Positions 17,242 to 25,779 of a stretch of 43,163 nt of DNA are shown here, piece after piece; the first letter of the stretch is position 1; each line of letters opens with the position of its first letter. The DNA is from Clostridiales bacterium. Lineage in GTDB: Bacteria > Bacillota > Clostridia > Christensenellales > Borkfalkiaceae. A program made the position numbers and the translations under genes. The DNA lies in contig SVHJ01000010.1 in the NCBI GenBank assembly GCA_015055835.1, positions 1 through 43,163 of the forward strand. Direction: 5' to 3'. The notes below the pieces were generated by a model. The model saw only the letters and a list, made by a program, of their open reading frames with translations. It was not told the DNA's origin and did not search any database.

Positions 17242-17874
17242 CTATAAACTCTCTATAAAATTTATAATATCATTAGTGGTATGCGCAAAATTTTCCCCAC
17301 CAAGCGCTTTTAAATCTTCCACCTTTCTATAACCCCAGTCAACTAAAATATAGTTAAGCCCACAGTTTTTTGCAAATAGATAGTCGGTGTCGCCATCGCC
17401 TACCATAACCGTTTCTTTAGGGTCTAAAGTTATATGCTTATTTATTTCTAAAAAAAGTTCTTTTTTAGGTTTTAACGGTGCGCCCTCTTTTCCACCTAAC
17501 GCTAGGTTAAACACGCCACCGAAAAACTTTTTTATAATTTCATCAACCGTTTGTTGTGGTTTGTTGCTTATTACAACTAAATTGTGCTTGCCCTTTAATC
17601 TTTCAAGCATTTCTTTTACGCCGTCAAATAAAACGGTTAAAGAAAAATCACAAGCCGTGTAAATTTCATTATAATAATCTAAAATTTCTTTGCTAAAAGG
17701 AATTTCAGGTATACACCCTTTAACAAGCCTTTCTGCCCCGTTACCTAAATTTTGCTTTACAAAATCAACTGAAACGGGTGGTAAATTACACTTTTCTCTT
17801 GTGATATTTATATATTTTGCTATGTCAAAAGCAGAATCAATTAGCGTTCCGTCTAAATCAAAAATTATATTCAT
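17242..17874 (-). CDS. HAD-family phosphatase (phosphoglycolate phosphatase-like)
   Basis: The 210-residue hydrolase has the HAD motifs in order: FDLDGTLIDS near the N-terminus, with the nucleophile Asp; VISNKPQ; a Lys in LKPKKELF; and MVGDGDTDYLFAKNCG. A helical cap sits between motifs I and II, as in the Gph/PGPase branch. The substrate is a small phosphate ester, but which one cannot be told. Its ATG lies two bases after the argS stop, so the two are co-transcribed. Confidence 0.9.
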   Translation of the reverse strand: MNIIFDLDGTLIDSAFDIAKYINITREKCNLPPVSVDFVKQNLGNGAERLVKGCIPEIPFSKEILDYYNEIYTACDFSLTVLFDGVKEMLERLKGKHNLVVISNKPQQTVDEIIKKFFGGVFNLALGGKEGAPLKPKKELFLEINKHITLDPKETVMVGDGDTDYLFAKNCGLNYILVDWGYRKVEDLKALGGENFAHTTNDIINFIESL

Positions 17875-17876
17875 TT

Positions 17877-19559
17877 TTACATTTTTTCTGGAATTTCAAT
17901 TCCAAGTAAAGTAAACGCGTTGGTTAATACCGTTTGAACGGCTTTAGTTAAAGAAAGTCTTAAGTTTTTAACCTTTTCTTCACTACCCATAATTTTACAG
18001 TTAAAGTAGAACTTATTAAATACTGACGCTAGTTCTAAAGCGTATCTAGTGATAAATGAAGGCTCTCTCTTTTCCCCTGCATCTAAAACTACTTCCTTAA
18101 ATCTACCTAAAACTGAAACTAAAGCGTATTCATCTTCGTTTAAGTTATTAGTGTCAAATTCACCGATTTCGCCACCCTTAGATAAAACGCTGTTACATCT
18201 TGCAACCGTGTATTGAACGTAAGGGCAAGTTTCCCCGTCAAAGTTTAATACTTTGTCGTAACTAAACACGATATCTTTAATTTTATTGTTACAAAGCGCA
18301 CCGAAAATAACTGAGCCAGTACCAACCTTTCTTGCAACTTCTTCTTTGCCATCAAGGTCAGGGGTTTTTTCTTCAATTATATTTTGTGCCTTTTCAATAC
18401 ATTTTTTTATAACGTCTTCAAGTAAAACAACCCTACCACTTCTTGTACTCATTGCGCCGTCGGTTAATGAAACCATACCGTAAGCAACGTGTTCTAAATC
18501 TTTTGCCCAAGGCTTGTCCATAAGTTCAAGCACCTTAAAGAATTGCTTAAAGTGTAAGTTTTGTTGGTAAGCAACAACGTATAAGCATTTATAAAAATCG
18601 TAAGTGTTCTTTCTGTAAATTGCCGCAGCCATATCTCTCGTTGCATAAAGTGATGAGCCGTCAGACTTTAATATTAAGCAAGGTGGCATATCGTACTTTT
18701 CTAAATCTACGATTTTTGCCTTGTCGCTTGTCTTTAGTAAACCCTTTTCAGTTAATTCATCTATAACAACGCCCATTTTGTCGTTATAAAAACTTTCCCC
18801 TGCGTAAGAGTCAAACTCAACGTTAAGTAGTTTATAAATCTTTTCAACTTCTTCTAAAGTTATTTGCTTAAATAAATTGAATAGTTCGTTGGCTTCCTTG
18901 TCGCCCTCTTCAATAAGTTTAAAATAATGCCTTGCTTCATCATCTAAAGAAGGGTTATTCTCTGCTTCTTCGTGATATTTTACGTAAATAGAGGTAAGTT
19001 CAGTTAGCCTTCCTTTTTGAACCTTTTCAATACTGCTCCATTTTTTAAAAGCAACTATTAATTTACCAAATTGCGTACCATAGTCGCCAAGGTGGTTTAT
19101 ACCTACTACTTTGTAACCTAAAAATCTAAAAATTTTGCAAAGTGCGCTACCTATTACAGTAGTGCTTAAGTGTCCTATATGGAAAGGTTTTGCGATATTG
19201 ATTGAAGAATAGTCGATACAAATAGTTTTGCCGTTACCTATATCGCTTTTTCCGTAGTCTTCGCCTTTTTCCAAAATTTCTTCAATAAGTTTTTGGCTAA
19301 AGCCACCACGGTTTATTTTAAAGTTTAAGTATCCGTTAACTGCGTTTACTTCTTTTATAACGTCGTCGGTTGTAAAAGCGTCTTTTAAAAGGTTAGCAAT
19401 TTCTATAGGCGACTTTCTCATAGCCTTAGAAAATCTAAAACAAGGTAGTGCAAAATCCCCCATTTCGTTAGTTGGTGGAACTTCAATAAAAGAAGATATC
19501 GTTTCTTTATCTATCCCGTCAATTTCAATTTTACTTGCAATATAACCTTTGTAATCCAT
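17877..19559 (-). CDS. argS: Arginyl-tRNA synthetase
   Basis: It charges tRNA-Arg in the cytoplasm. The 560-residue product shows the class I HIGH motif in INIAKPFHIGHLSTTVIG. It also shows the segment NHLGDYGTQFGKLI, the MSTRSGRVVLLEDVI region in place of KMSKS as expected for ArgS, and the C-terminal anticodon-binding DALR region. A HAD phosphatase and a small membrane protein follow. Confidence 0.96.
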   Translation of the reverse strand: MDYKGYIASKIEIDGIDKETISSFIEVPPTNEMGDFALPCFRFSKAMRKSPIEIANLLKDAFTTDDVIKEVNAVNGYLNFKINRGGFSQKLIEEILEKGEDYGKSDIGNGKTICIDYSSINIAKPFHIGHLSTTVIGSALCKIFRFLGYKVVGINHLGDYGTQFGKLIVAFKKWSSIEKVQKGRLTELTSIYVKYHEEAENNPSLDDEARHYFKLIEEGDKEANELFNLFKQITLEEVEKIYKLLNVEFDSYAGESFYNDKMGVVIDELTEKGLLKTSDKAKIVDLEKYDMPPCLILKSDGSSLYATRDMAAAIYRKNTYDFYKCLYVVAYQQNLHFKQFFKVLELMDKPWAKDLEHVAYGMVSLTDGAMSTRSGRVVLLEDVIKKCIEKAQNIIEEKTPDLDGKEEVARKVGTGSVIFGALCNNKIKDIVFSYDKVLNFDGETCPYVQYTVARCNSVLSKGGEIGEFDTNNLNEDEYALVSVLGRFKEVVLDAGEKREPSFITRYALELASVFNKFYFNCKIMGSEEKVKNLRLSLTKAVQTVLTNAFTLLGIEIPEKM

Positions 19560-19587
19560 TTTTTTGCTCCTTTTTTATTACAAATTC

Positions 19588-19617
19588 ATTTTATCACACT
19601 TTTATATGGTTTGGCAA
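19588..19617 (-). promoter_or_regulatory. Promoter of argS
   Basis: TTGCCA (19612-19617) and TAAAAT (19588-19593), spaced 18 bases. A 15-base palindrome (19607-19621) overlaps the -35. Confidence 0.65.
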
Positions 19618-19621
19618 ACCA
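19607..19621. promoter_or_regulatory. Palindrome over the argS -35 box (possible operator)
   Basis: TGGTTTG-G-CAAACCA has seven-base arms around one central base. It covers the argS -35 and lies just before the divergent ychF promoter. It could be an operator, but a chance palindrome cannot be excluded. Confidence 0.35.
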
Positions 19622-19628
19622 AAAATTA

Positions 19629-19657
19629 TTGTATTTTTAAATATTTTAGTATATAAT
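19629..19657 (+). promoter_or_regulatory. Promoter of ychF
   Basis: TTGTAT (19629-19634) and TATAAT (19652-19657) with 17 bases between, followed by a GGAG site before the ATG. Confidence 0.7.
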
Positions 19658-19690
19658 AGGTAGGAAAAGTAAACTAAATGGAGATAAATT

Positions 19691-20788
19691 ATGAAATTAG
19701 GTGTAGTAGGACTTCCTAACGTAGGTAAATCAACCTTGTTTAACGCAATAACTCACGCAGGTGCAGAGTGCGCTAACTATCCTTTCTGTACTATTGAACC
19801 AAACGTTGGTATTGTTGCAGTTCCAGATGAAAGATTAGCCGTGCTTGAAAAGATGTATAACGCTAAAAAGGTTACCCCTGCCGTTATTGAATTCGTTGAT
19901 ATTGCAGGTCTTGTAAAAGGGGCATCTCGTGGCGAAGGTCTTGGAAATAAATTCTTAGCAAACATTAGGGAAACTGATGCAATAGTTCACGTTGTTAGAT
20001 GTTTTGAAGATGAAAATATAACGCACGTTGAAGCATCAATCGACCCTATCCGTGATATTGAAACTATTAACTTAGAACTTATCTTTTCTGACCTTGAATC
20101 TCTTGCTAAAAAACTTGCTAAGGCAGAAAATATGATAAAGACTGGGGATAAAAAGTATCAAATTGAAGCCGACTTATTAAAGCGCTTAATCGCTTTTATG
20201 GAAGAAGGTAAACTTGCTAGAAACTTCCCTTGTAAAGAAGAAGAAAAGGAATATATTGACACCCTTTTCTTAATTACGAATAAGCCTGTAATTTATGCGG
20301 CAAATATTAAAGAGGCTGATATGGGTAAAAGTAATGAAGAACTTCCTTTCGTTATGAAAGTTATTGAATACGCTAAAAAGGAAGATGCTGAAACTTTAGT
20401 TATTTGCGCTAAAACGGAAGAAGAACTTTCTATGCTTGAAAAGGAAGAACAACTTATGTTCCTTTCTGAACTTGGTCTTGAAGAAAGTGGTCTTGATAGA
20501 CTTGTTAAAGCATCTTACTCACTACTAGGACTTATCAGTTATCTAACTGCCGGTGAAAAGGAAGTTAGGGCTTGGACTATTAAGAAAGGTACTAAAGCGC
20601 CACAAGCGGCAGGTAAAATTCACACCGACTTTGAAAAGGGCTTTATTAGAGCAGAAGTGGTTGACTATGACGACCTTGTTGAACTTGGTGGCTTCGTTCA
20701 AGCAAAAGAAAAGGGCAAAGTTAGAGTAGAAGGTAAAGAATACGTTATGAAAGATAGCGACGTTGTACTATTTAGATTTAACGTTTAA
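19691..20788 (+). CDS. ychF: Redox-regulated ATPase/GTPase YchF
   Basis: YchF (Ola1 family) is an Obg-related P-loop ATPase that binds ribosomes and is linked to stress responses. The 365-residue product has GLPNVGKSTLFNAIT at the N-terminus and FVDIAGLVKGASRGEGLGN as switch II. The unusual NKPVIYAANIKE replaces NKxD, which favours ATP in this family. The TGS-like C-terminus includes FIRAEVVDYDDL. It is a single-gene unit on the plus strand, between oppositely oriented genes, and ends at a bidirectional terminator. Confidence 0.97.
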   Translation: MKLGVVGLPNVGKSTLFNAITHAGAECANYPFCTIEPNVGIVAVPDERLAVLEKMYNAKKVTPAVIEFVDIAGLVKGASRGEGLGNKFLANIRETDAIVHVVRCFEDENITHVEASIDPIRDIETINLELIFSDLESLAKKLAKAENMIKTGDKKYQIEADLLKRLIAFMEEGKLARNFPCKEEEKEYIDTLFLITNKPVIYAANIKEADMGKSNEELPFVMKVIEYAKKEDAETLVICAKTEEELSMLEKEEQLMFLSELGLEESGLDRLVKASYSLLGLISYLTAGEKEVRAWTIKKGTKAPQAAGKIHTDFEKGFIRAEVVDYDDLVELGGFVQAKEKGKVRVEGKEYVMKDSDVVLFRFNV

Positions 20789-20811
20789 TTAAAGACAAAA
20801 AACATAAAATT

Positions 20812-20839
20812 AAAAGGACTTGAAAATTCAAGTCCTTTT
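20812..20839. terminator. Bidirectional terminator between ychF and the 918-residue M14 gene
   Basis: A 13-base-pair stem (AAAAGGACTTGAA and complement) has a two-base gap in the loop and A and T runs on both sides, so it can serve both converging genes. Confidence 0.85.
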
Positions 20840-20855
20840 TTAATTTAATTTTTTA

Positions 20856-23612
20856 TTAGTCTTTTTTCTTAAATACCATTACAGCGCCTGCAAGTAATAC
20901 CATAGAAAGAATTGTGCTTCCTACTGTAATTACGCTACCACAACCACCCTTTTCTTCAGTTGGAGTGTTAGGGGTATTTGGCTTATCTACGCTTAAACCT
21001 TCAATTGTTAGGTAAATATCATCTACTTCTGAACGGTAAATTGTGTTTTCGTTAGTTACAAGTCCCATATGCGCAAAACTTACTCTTGTTTCACTTACCT
21101 TTCCTTCTTCTACAGGTGGTGTATAGTCGTGACTATCAGGTTCAAATAAATAACCTATTACGTACGCGTTTGCACAGTTTAACGTTACGGCGTATGCACC
21201 GTTTTCAAAAGTAGTTTCTTGCGCGCTTGTTAACGCTGTATTTTCATATCCACCAGTATATTTCTTTAATAATAAACTACTGCCGTCTTTGATTTTTGTG
21301 TATTTAATTCTATGAACGTCTAATATGTCTAAAATCTTATCAATATTAGGATGGTTAGCATCAACAACGTATGCAGTTGGCATAGCACGAGATTTTGATA
21401 TTTTATCGTTAAAATAATAAGTCTTCGTTGCGTTTGCATCTTTGTATTCACCCCAAGCGTACATAGTTGGTCTTGGCATTACTTCCTTTAATACGCCTGA
21501 TGCTGTAGTATCTAATATAAACATACGGTTTTCATCAAACTTTGTGATTGCTGCAGTTCTTTCTCTGTTTGCATAAACTTCTTCAGCAATCTTTCCATCG
21601 TATGAAACAACTTGCGCAACTAATTCTTTTAACGCTGTTTTCATTGCCCAAACTGCTCTTTCGTAACGTGCTTTACCCGTATATATTCTCATTACTTCAA
21701 TAAGGAAGTTGTATGCACCCGTTGCCATAGGATAGTCCTTAATATTGTTAGGGTTAGAAGTTCCCATAAAATATATGGTTGGTCTAAGTCCGGTAGTTCT
21801 TAAATTAGAAATAGTGCCAAGCATCATTTGATGCATTCTCGTTTCTTTCTTTGCTACAAACCCTTCTGCATCAGGTGTTACTAATGGTGAATTTGATACT
21901 GTAGAATAACGAATACATACGTCGTCTAAGTTATCAGTATATAAACCTTTTTCATCAAGCAACATTCTACCTTCGTCTTCGTGACAGTCAATATAAACGG
22001 TTGGCATAAACGTATAATATGCTGCTAATTGATTTCTACTTGAATATAACGTTGCTTCCATTATATCACGGTTGTGGTTTACGTTAGTTACTGGGTCTAA
22101 ACGAAGGAATGCTTGACGGTTATCTGGTTGAACTGTTGGCAATACTATAATTGCGCCAAAGAAATCTAAAAGATTTTCGCCATACTCTGTGCAAAGTTCG
22201 TTACAGAAAGCAAGTACGCCTTCTTCCCCTGCAGGTTCGTTACCGTGTACGCCACCTGATACCATTAATACTTCTTTCTTTAATGCTTGAATATTAGCAC
22301 CCATAGTATCCATATCTTCTTCAAAAGAAAGTTTTGTGAATACCATTACAGGCCACTTTAATCCTCTAGGTGTTAAGCCGTATGGATAATATATTTTTAA
22401 ATAGTCCGTTTTATTTTCTAAATTAGTAATATATTCGCAAACGTCTGCGTTTGTTAAGAATTGTTTAGAATTATCCGTGTGTTTTGTAAAGGTTGGCGTG
22501 TCAAGTGGCTCAAAACCTACTAAGTCGTCAGTTCCTACTAATTCTAAAAGTTCATCCGTTTGATAGATAGCAGACTTATCAGCAAAGTTGTTTTCTTCTA
22601 TCGTTTTTAATTCAATATCAATGGTTATAGGTTCTCCATCACCAGGAACGTAGAAGTATTTATAAATACAATCATCACCGCTAATCTTATAGTTACGATA
22701 GTAAACTTTAGCGTAATAAACGCCTTGTTTTAATTCAGATTGAATATAAGGCTTGTTTTCTTCAACACCGGTTACAAAATCACCCGTAACGTTTAAGGCT
22801 AAACTATACAAAGTTTCTCTATAAGTGTTATCCGTGTCAGTATGAACACCTTTATATAGAGCAATTTCAGGTTGTTTTGTGTCTTCTGGATTATAATAAT
22901 TTATACGTACGGTCGTAAGCGTATTATTTTCTTCAGGTACGTCTTCTACACCACTTAATTTAATAGATTTTAAATCAACCCCTGAACTACCGTCAGTATT
23001 TGGAGTTGTATAAAATATAAACATAACCTTTGCAATACCGTCTCCTTTTGGCGTTACTTTAGTATTGTAAGTGTACCAGCCGTTAGTCTTTTCACCAGTT
23101 TTATAAACTCCGTATAAAGGAATATCACTAAAACCAACATCACCGTCTTTGTTCCTTAAGAAAATACTTTTTTCTTCCGTAGAACCAGCAGGTTCAAAAC
23201 CACTAGATGCTCTATATGTTACAGAAAGGTCGTATTCTCTACCTGCTTCTAATCCAGCACCTAATATAAAAGTAATATTTATAAACCCACTTGAGGAGCC
23301 AGATTTCGTATAGTTTCTTGCTTCAAGATATTTACTACCGTCAGTATCTTCTTTAACTATAACAGCGCCGTTACCAGTAGCAGAAGAAACGTTTGATGCA
23401 ACGGTTGCAAAACCACCAAGTAAGTCAGTACTGCTAATTTTTAAGTCTCTTTTGATAGTTCCAATTTCATAATCAGTACTAAACGTGCTAAAATCAGTTT
23501 CAGCCGTTCTTTGTTGTTCCGTAGCAGATACGCCGGCACCCGTTATAGTGAGTGAAAACAACGTCGTTGATAACGCTAAAAGAACGCTAAATAAAATTAC
23601 CAATCTTTTCAT
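20856..23612 (-). CDS. Secreted M14-family zinc carboxypeptidase-like protein with surface tail (paralog)
   Basis: This 918-residue exported protein is a paralog of the one at 13248-15935 with the same layout. It has a signal peptide, an N-terminal beta-rich module (about 38-228, ending GVDLKSIKL), a second beta domain, and an M14 domain. The zinc ligands are His456 and Glu459 in GGVHGNEPAG and His544 in YIDCHED. NHNRD fits substrate binding and Glu639 in FLIEVMR fits catalysis. The C-terminal tail is KGGCGS, hydrophobic helix, GAVMVFKKKD. All key residues are present, so it should be active. The two paralogs differ mostly in the N-terminal module. Substrate is unknown; a surface or wall peptide is likely. 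Confidence 0.85.
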   Translation of the reverse strand: MKRLVILFSVLLALSTTLFSLTITGAGVSATEQQRTAETDFSTFSTDYEIGTIKRDLKISSTDLLGGFATVASNVSSATGNGAVIVKEDTDGSKYLEARNYTKSGSSSGFINITFILGAGLEAGREYDLSVTYRASSGFEPAGSTEEKSIFLRNKDGDVGFSDIPLYGVYKTGEKTNGWYTYNTKVTPKGDGIAKVMFIFYTTPNTDGSSGVDLKSIKLSGVEDVPEENNTLTTVRINYYNPEDTKQPEIALYKGVHTDTDNTYRETLYSLALNVTGDFVTGVEENKPYIQSELKQGVYYAKVYYRNYKISGDDCIYKYFYVPGDGEPITIDIELKTIEENNFADKSAIYQTDELLELVGTDDLVGFEPLDTPTFTKHTDNSKQFLTNADVCEYITNLENKTDYLKIYYPYGLTPRGLKWPVMVFTKLSFEEDMDTMGANIQALKKEVLMVSGGVHGNEPAGEEGVLAFCNELCTEYGENLLDFFGAIIVLPTVQPDNRQAFLRLDPVTNVNHNRDIMEATLYSSRNQLAAYYTFMPTVYIDCHEDEGRMLLDEKGLYTDNLDDVCIRYSTVSNSPLVTPDAEGFVAKKETRMHQMMLGTISNLRTTGLRPTIYFMGTSNPNNIKDYPMATGAYNFLIEVMRIYTGKARYERAVWAMKTALKELVAQVVSYDGKIAEEVYANRERTAAITKFDENRMFILDTTASGVLKEVMPRPTMYAWGEYKDANATKTYYFNDKISKSRAMPTAYVVDANHPNIDKILDILDVHRIKYTKIKDGSSLLLKKYTGGYENTALTSAQETTFENGAYAVTLNCANAYVIGYLFEPDSHDYTPPVEEGKVSETRVSFAHMGLVTNENTIYRSEVDDIYLTIEGLSVDKPNTPNTPTEEKGGCGSVITVGSTILSMVLLAGAVMVFKKKD

Positions 23613-23641
23613 ATCTATCTCCTTTCTTTATTTTTAACTAG

Positions 23642-23669
23642 ATTATAGCCTTGTTCAAAAAAAAGTCAA
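23642..23669 (-). promoter_or_regulatory. Promoter of the 918-residue M14 protein gene
   Basis: TTGACT (23664-23669) and TATAAT (23642-23647), spaced 16 bases. The hexamer GTCAAT recurs at 23665, 23687 and 23706, but no clear operator emerges. Confidence 0.65.
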
Positions 23670-23724
23670 TAGCATTTTTAAAAGAGGTCAATTATTCGCA
23701 AAAATGTCAATCTTTGCTAATTTT

Positions 23725-23767
23725 AAAAATTAAAAGCAACTAGTTTTTCTAGTTGCTTTTAATTTTT
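23725..23767 (-). terminator. Intrinsic terminator after iscU
   Basis: A 19-base-pair perfect stem containing AAAAGCAACTAG, with a five-base T loop and a U run, lies just after the iscU stop at 23770. Confidence 0.9.
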
Positions 23768-23769
23768 AA

Positions 23770-24141
23770 CTATTTTGCTTGTTTTGAGCGGTAGTCTTCT
23801 ATCGCTTTTTTGATTGCTTCTTCAGCTAAAACTGAGCAGTGTAGTTTTTGTGGTGGTAAACCTTCTAACGCTTCAACAACCTTTTTGTTTGTTAATTTTA
23901 GCGCTTCATCAACGGTCATACCCTTAACCATTTCAGTTGCAGTTGAACTTGTTGCAATAGCAGCAGCGCAACCGAAAGTTTTAAATTTAGCATCAACGAT
24001 AACTTCGTCAACAATTCTTAAAGTTATTTGCATTATGTCGCCACAACTTGCGTTACCTACTAGACCAACGCCGTCTGGATTTTCAATTTCACCTACGTTT
24101 TTTGGATTTGCAAATGCTTCCATTACCTTTTCATTATACAT
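23770..24141 (-). CDS. iscU: Fe-S cluster assembly scaffold, NifU-like
   Basis: The protein holds nascent Fe-S clusters received with sulfur from the cysteine desulfurase. I place the start at 24141 (MYNEKVMEAFANPKNVG), overlapping the nifS stop, with GGAG nine bases upstream; this gives 123 residues. The three scaffold cysteines are at about 33 (SCGD), 58 (FGCAA) and 101 (KLHCS), and the Asp after the first is conserved. It is third in the iscR-nifS-iscU operon. Confidence 0.95.
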   Translation of the reverse strand: MYNEKVMEAFANPKNVGEIENPDGVGLVGNASCGDIMQITLRIVDEVIVDAKFKTFGCAAAIATSSTATEMVKGMTVDEALKLTNKKVVEALEGLPPQKLHCSVLAEEAIKKAIEDYRSKQAK

Positions 24142-25318
24142 TTTTAATTTCTCCGTCCTTTGCATTAAATAGTGGCGATAACGCCCTTAATCTTTCAACA
24201 ATTTCTTTTACGCTTTTAATTGCGTAGTCAACTTCTTCTATAGTGTTATGTTTACCAAAAGTAAATCTTATAGAGCCGTGCGCTATTTCAACAGGTACGC
24301 CTATTGCTAATAACACGTGTGAGGGGTCAAGCGAACCTGAACTACAAGCAGAGCCACTTGATACTGCAATACCTGCTAAGTCTAGGCTAAATAAAATTGA
24401 TTCCCCTTCAATATATTCAAAAGAAAAGTCAGCGTTTGCTGGTAATCTTTTAGTTCTATGACCGTTTAGTCTAACAAACGGAACTTCTTTTAATATTCCG
24501 TCAATAAATCTATCGCGTAGCATTGTTACGTATTTTGCATTTTCTTCTAGTTCTTCGTTAGCAAGTTCAAAAGCCTTAGCAAAACCGATAACTGCAGGAA
24601 CGTTGGTTGTTCCACCACGTTTTGTTCTTTCTTGATGGCCACCAGTCATCATTGTTGCAATCTTTACACCGTTTTTCACGTAAAGTGCGCCGATACCTTT
24701 TGGTCCGTAAAACTTGTGTGCGCTAAACGACATAAAGTCAACGCCAAGTTCTTTTACGTCAAGTTTAATAACCCCTGCCGCTTGAACTGCATCAGTAAAA
24801 GTTAAAATCTTATGTTTTTTAGCAACTTCTACTATTTCTTTTATAGGCTGAATTGTGCCGATTTCGTTATTTGCAAACATACAACCTATTAAAATAGTGT
24901 CAGGTCTAATTAAACTTTCAATTTCTTCTGGTGTTATAATACCGTCTGTTGTTGGAGAGGCATAACTTACCTCAAACCCTTTCTTTTCAAGCGCTCTTGC
25001 CGTTTCAAGCATAGCGGCGTGTTCGATTTTGGTTATAATAATGTGTTTGCCCTTTTCCTTATAAGCATCTGCAACCCCTTTAAGCACCCAGTTATCAGCT
25101 TCCGTACCACCTGAAGTAAAATAAATTTCACTAGGTTTACAGTTTATTAATTTTGCAATTGTGTCCCTTGCCGTATCAACACCTTTTATTGCTTCCCTAC
25201 CAAACATATGTTGGCTGTTTGCGTTACCAAAAATATCAGTAAAATAAGGCATCATTGTTTCAAGCACTCTTTTATCTAAAGGAGTGGTTGCGGCGTGGTC
25301 GAAATATATAGGTTTCAT
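24134..25318 (-). CDS. nifS: Cysteine desulfurase
   Basis: This PLP enzyme removes sulfur from cysteine to give a persulfide for Fe-S clusters. The 394-residue product starts IYFDHAATTPLD. It has the PLP lysine at about residue 202 in SAHKFYGPKGIGALY and the catalytic cysteine at about 325 in SSGSACSSGSLDPS. The long SSGSACSSG loop marks the NifS/IscS branch. Upstream is an Rrf2 regulator and downstream is the scaffold gene, so this is the operon's general Fe-S desulfurase. Confidence 0.96.
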   Translation of the reverse strand: MKPIYFDHAATTPLDKRVLETMMPYFTDIFGNANSQHMFGREAIKGVDTARDTIAKLINCKPSEIYFTSGGTEADNWVLKGVADAYKEKGKHIIITKIEHAAMLETARALEKKGFEVSYASPTTDGIITPEEIESLIRPDTILIGCMFANNEIGTIQPIKEIVEVAKKHKILTFTDAVQAAGVIKLDVKELGVDFMSFSAHKFYGPKGIGALYVKNGVKIATMMTGGHQERTKRGGTTNVPAVIGFAKAFELANEELEENAKYVTMLRDRFIDGILKEVPFVRLNGHRTKRLPANADFSFEYIEGESILFSLDLAGIAVSSGSACSSGSLDPSHVLLAIGVPVEIAHGSIRFTFGKHNTIEEVDYAIKSVKEIVERLRALSPLFNAKDGEIKNV

Positions 25319-25711
25319 CTAAACCTTTCCCTCCGTCATTTCTTTTAAGGTCATACCGTCTAAAACTTCGTTTATGCCGTCGTAAAGTTTTTTCCATACT
25401 TTTGAAGACGGGCAACATTTACAAGTAGCGTCTTTACTTAAACACTCAACAAGTTCGATAGTTTCTAACGCCCTTACGATATCGCCTACCGTAATTAAAG
25501 ATGGGTCTTTTGCTAAAAAATAACCACCACTTGCGCCCCTTGTTGCTTTTACTAACCCTGCTGAAGACAATGAACGCATAATTTGTTCAACGTATTTTGC
25601 TGAAACGTTTAGCGTTTCTTCTATACTTGTTGCAGATAAATTTTTTGGGTAACTACTTGCTAAAAGATGACAAGCCCTAAGCCCGTACCTTGTTTTTGAC
25701 GATAACTTCAT
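25319..25711 (-). CDS. Rrf2-family transcriptional regulator (IscR-like)
   Basis: The 130-residue protein has the Rrf2 winged helix: KLSSKTRYGLRACHLLA, NVSAKYVEQIMRSLSSAGLVKATRGASGGYFLA. A cysteine cluster near residues 93-105 (ECLSKDATCKCC) fits Fe-S or thiol sensing, although spacing differs from Escherichia coli IscR. It directly abuts nifS and heads the Fe-S operon. An 18-base palindrome lies at its promoter, so autoregulation is likely. It could also be a CymR-type regulator. Confidence 0.88.
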   Translation of the reverse strand: MKLSSKTRYGLRACHLLASSYPKNLSATSIEETLNVSAKYVEQIMRSLSSAGLVKATRGASGGYFLAKDPSLITVGDIVRALETIELVECLSKDATCKCCPSSKVWKKLYDGINEVLDGMTLKEMTEGKV

Positions 25712-25724
25712 TTTTAATTCCTAC

Positions 25725-25742
25725 TAAATTACTTGCAATTTA
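25725..25742. promoter_or_regulatory. Palindrome at the start site of the Fe-S operon (candidate Rrf2 operator)
   Basis: TAAATT-ACTTGC-AATTTA has six-base arms and touches the -10 box. It sits about where transcription of the iscR operon begins, a typical place for a repressor site. Confidence 0.45.
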
Positions 25743-25771
25743 TTATAGCCTTATATCACGCCTTTTGTCAA
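25742..25771 (-). promoter_or_regulatory. Sigma-A promoter of iscR-nifS-iscU
   Basis: Consensus TTGACA (25766-25771) and TATAAT (25742-25747), spaced 18 bases. Confidence 0.8.
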
Positions 25772-25779
25772 ACGTTTTT

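Noticed and set aside
23665..23711. Three GTCAAT hexamers upstream of the 918-residue M14 gene
   Set aside because: Spacings (22 and 19 bases) are irregular, one copy is part of the -35, and six bases are too few to support an operator.
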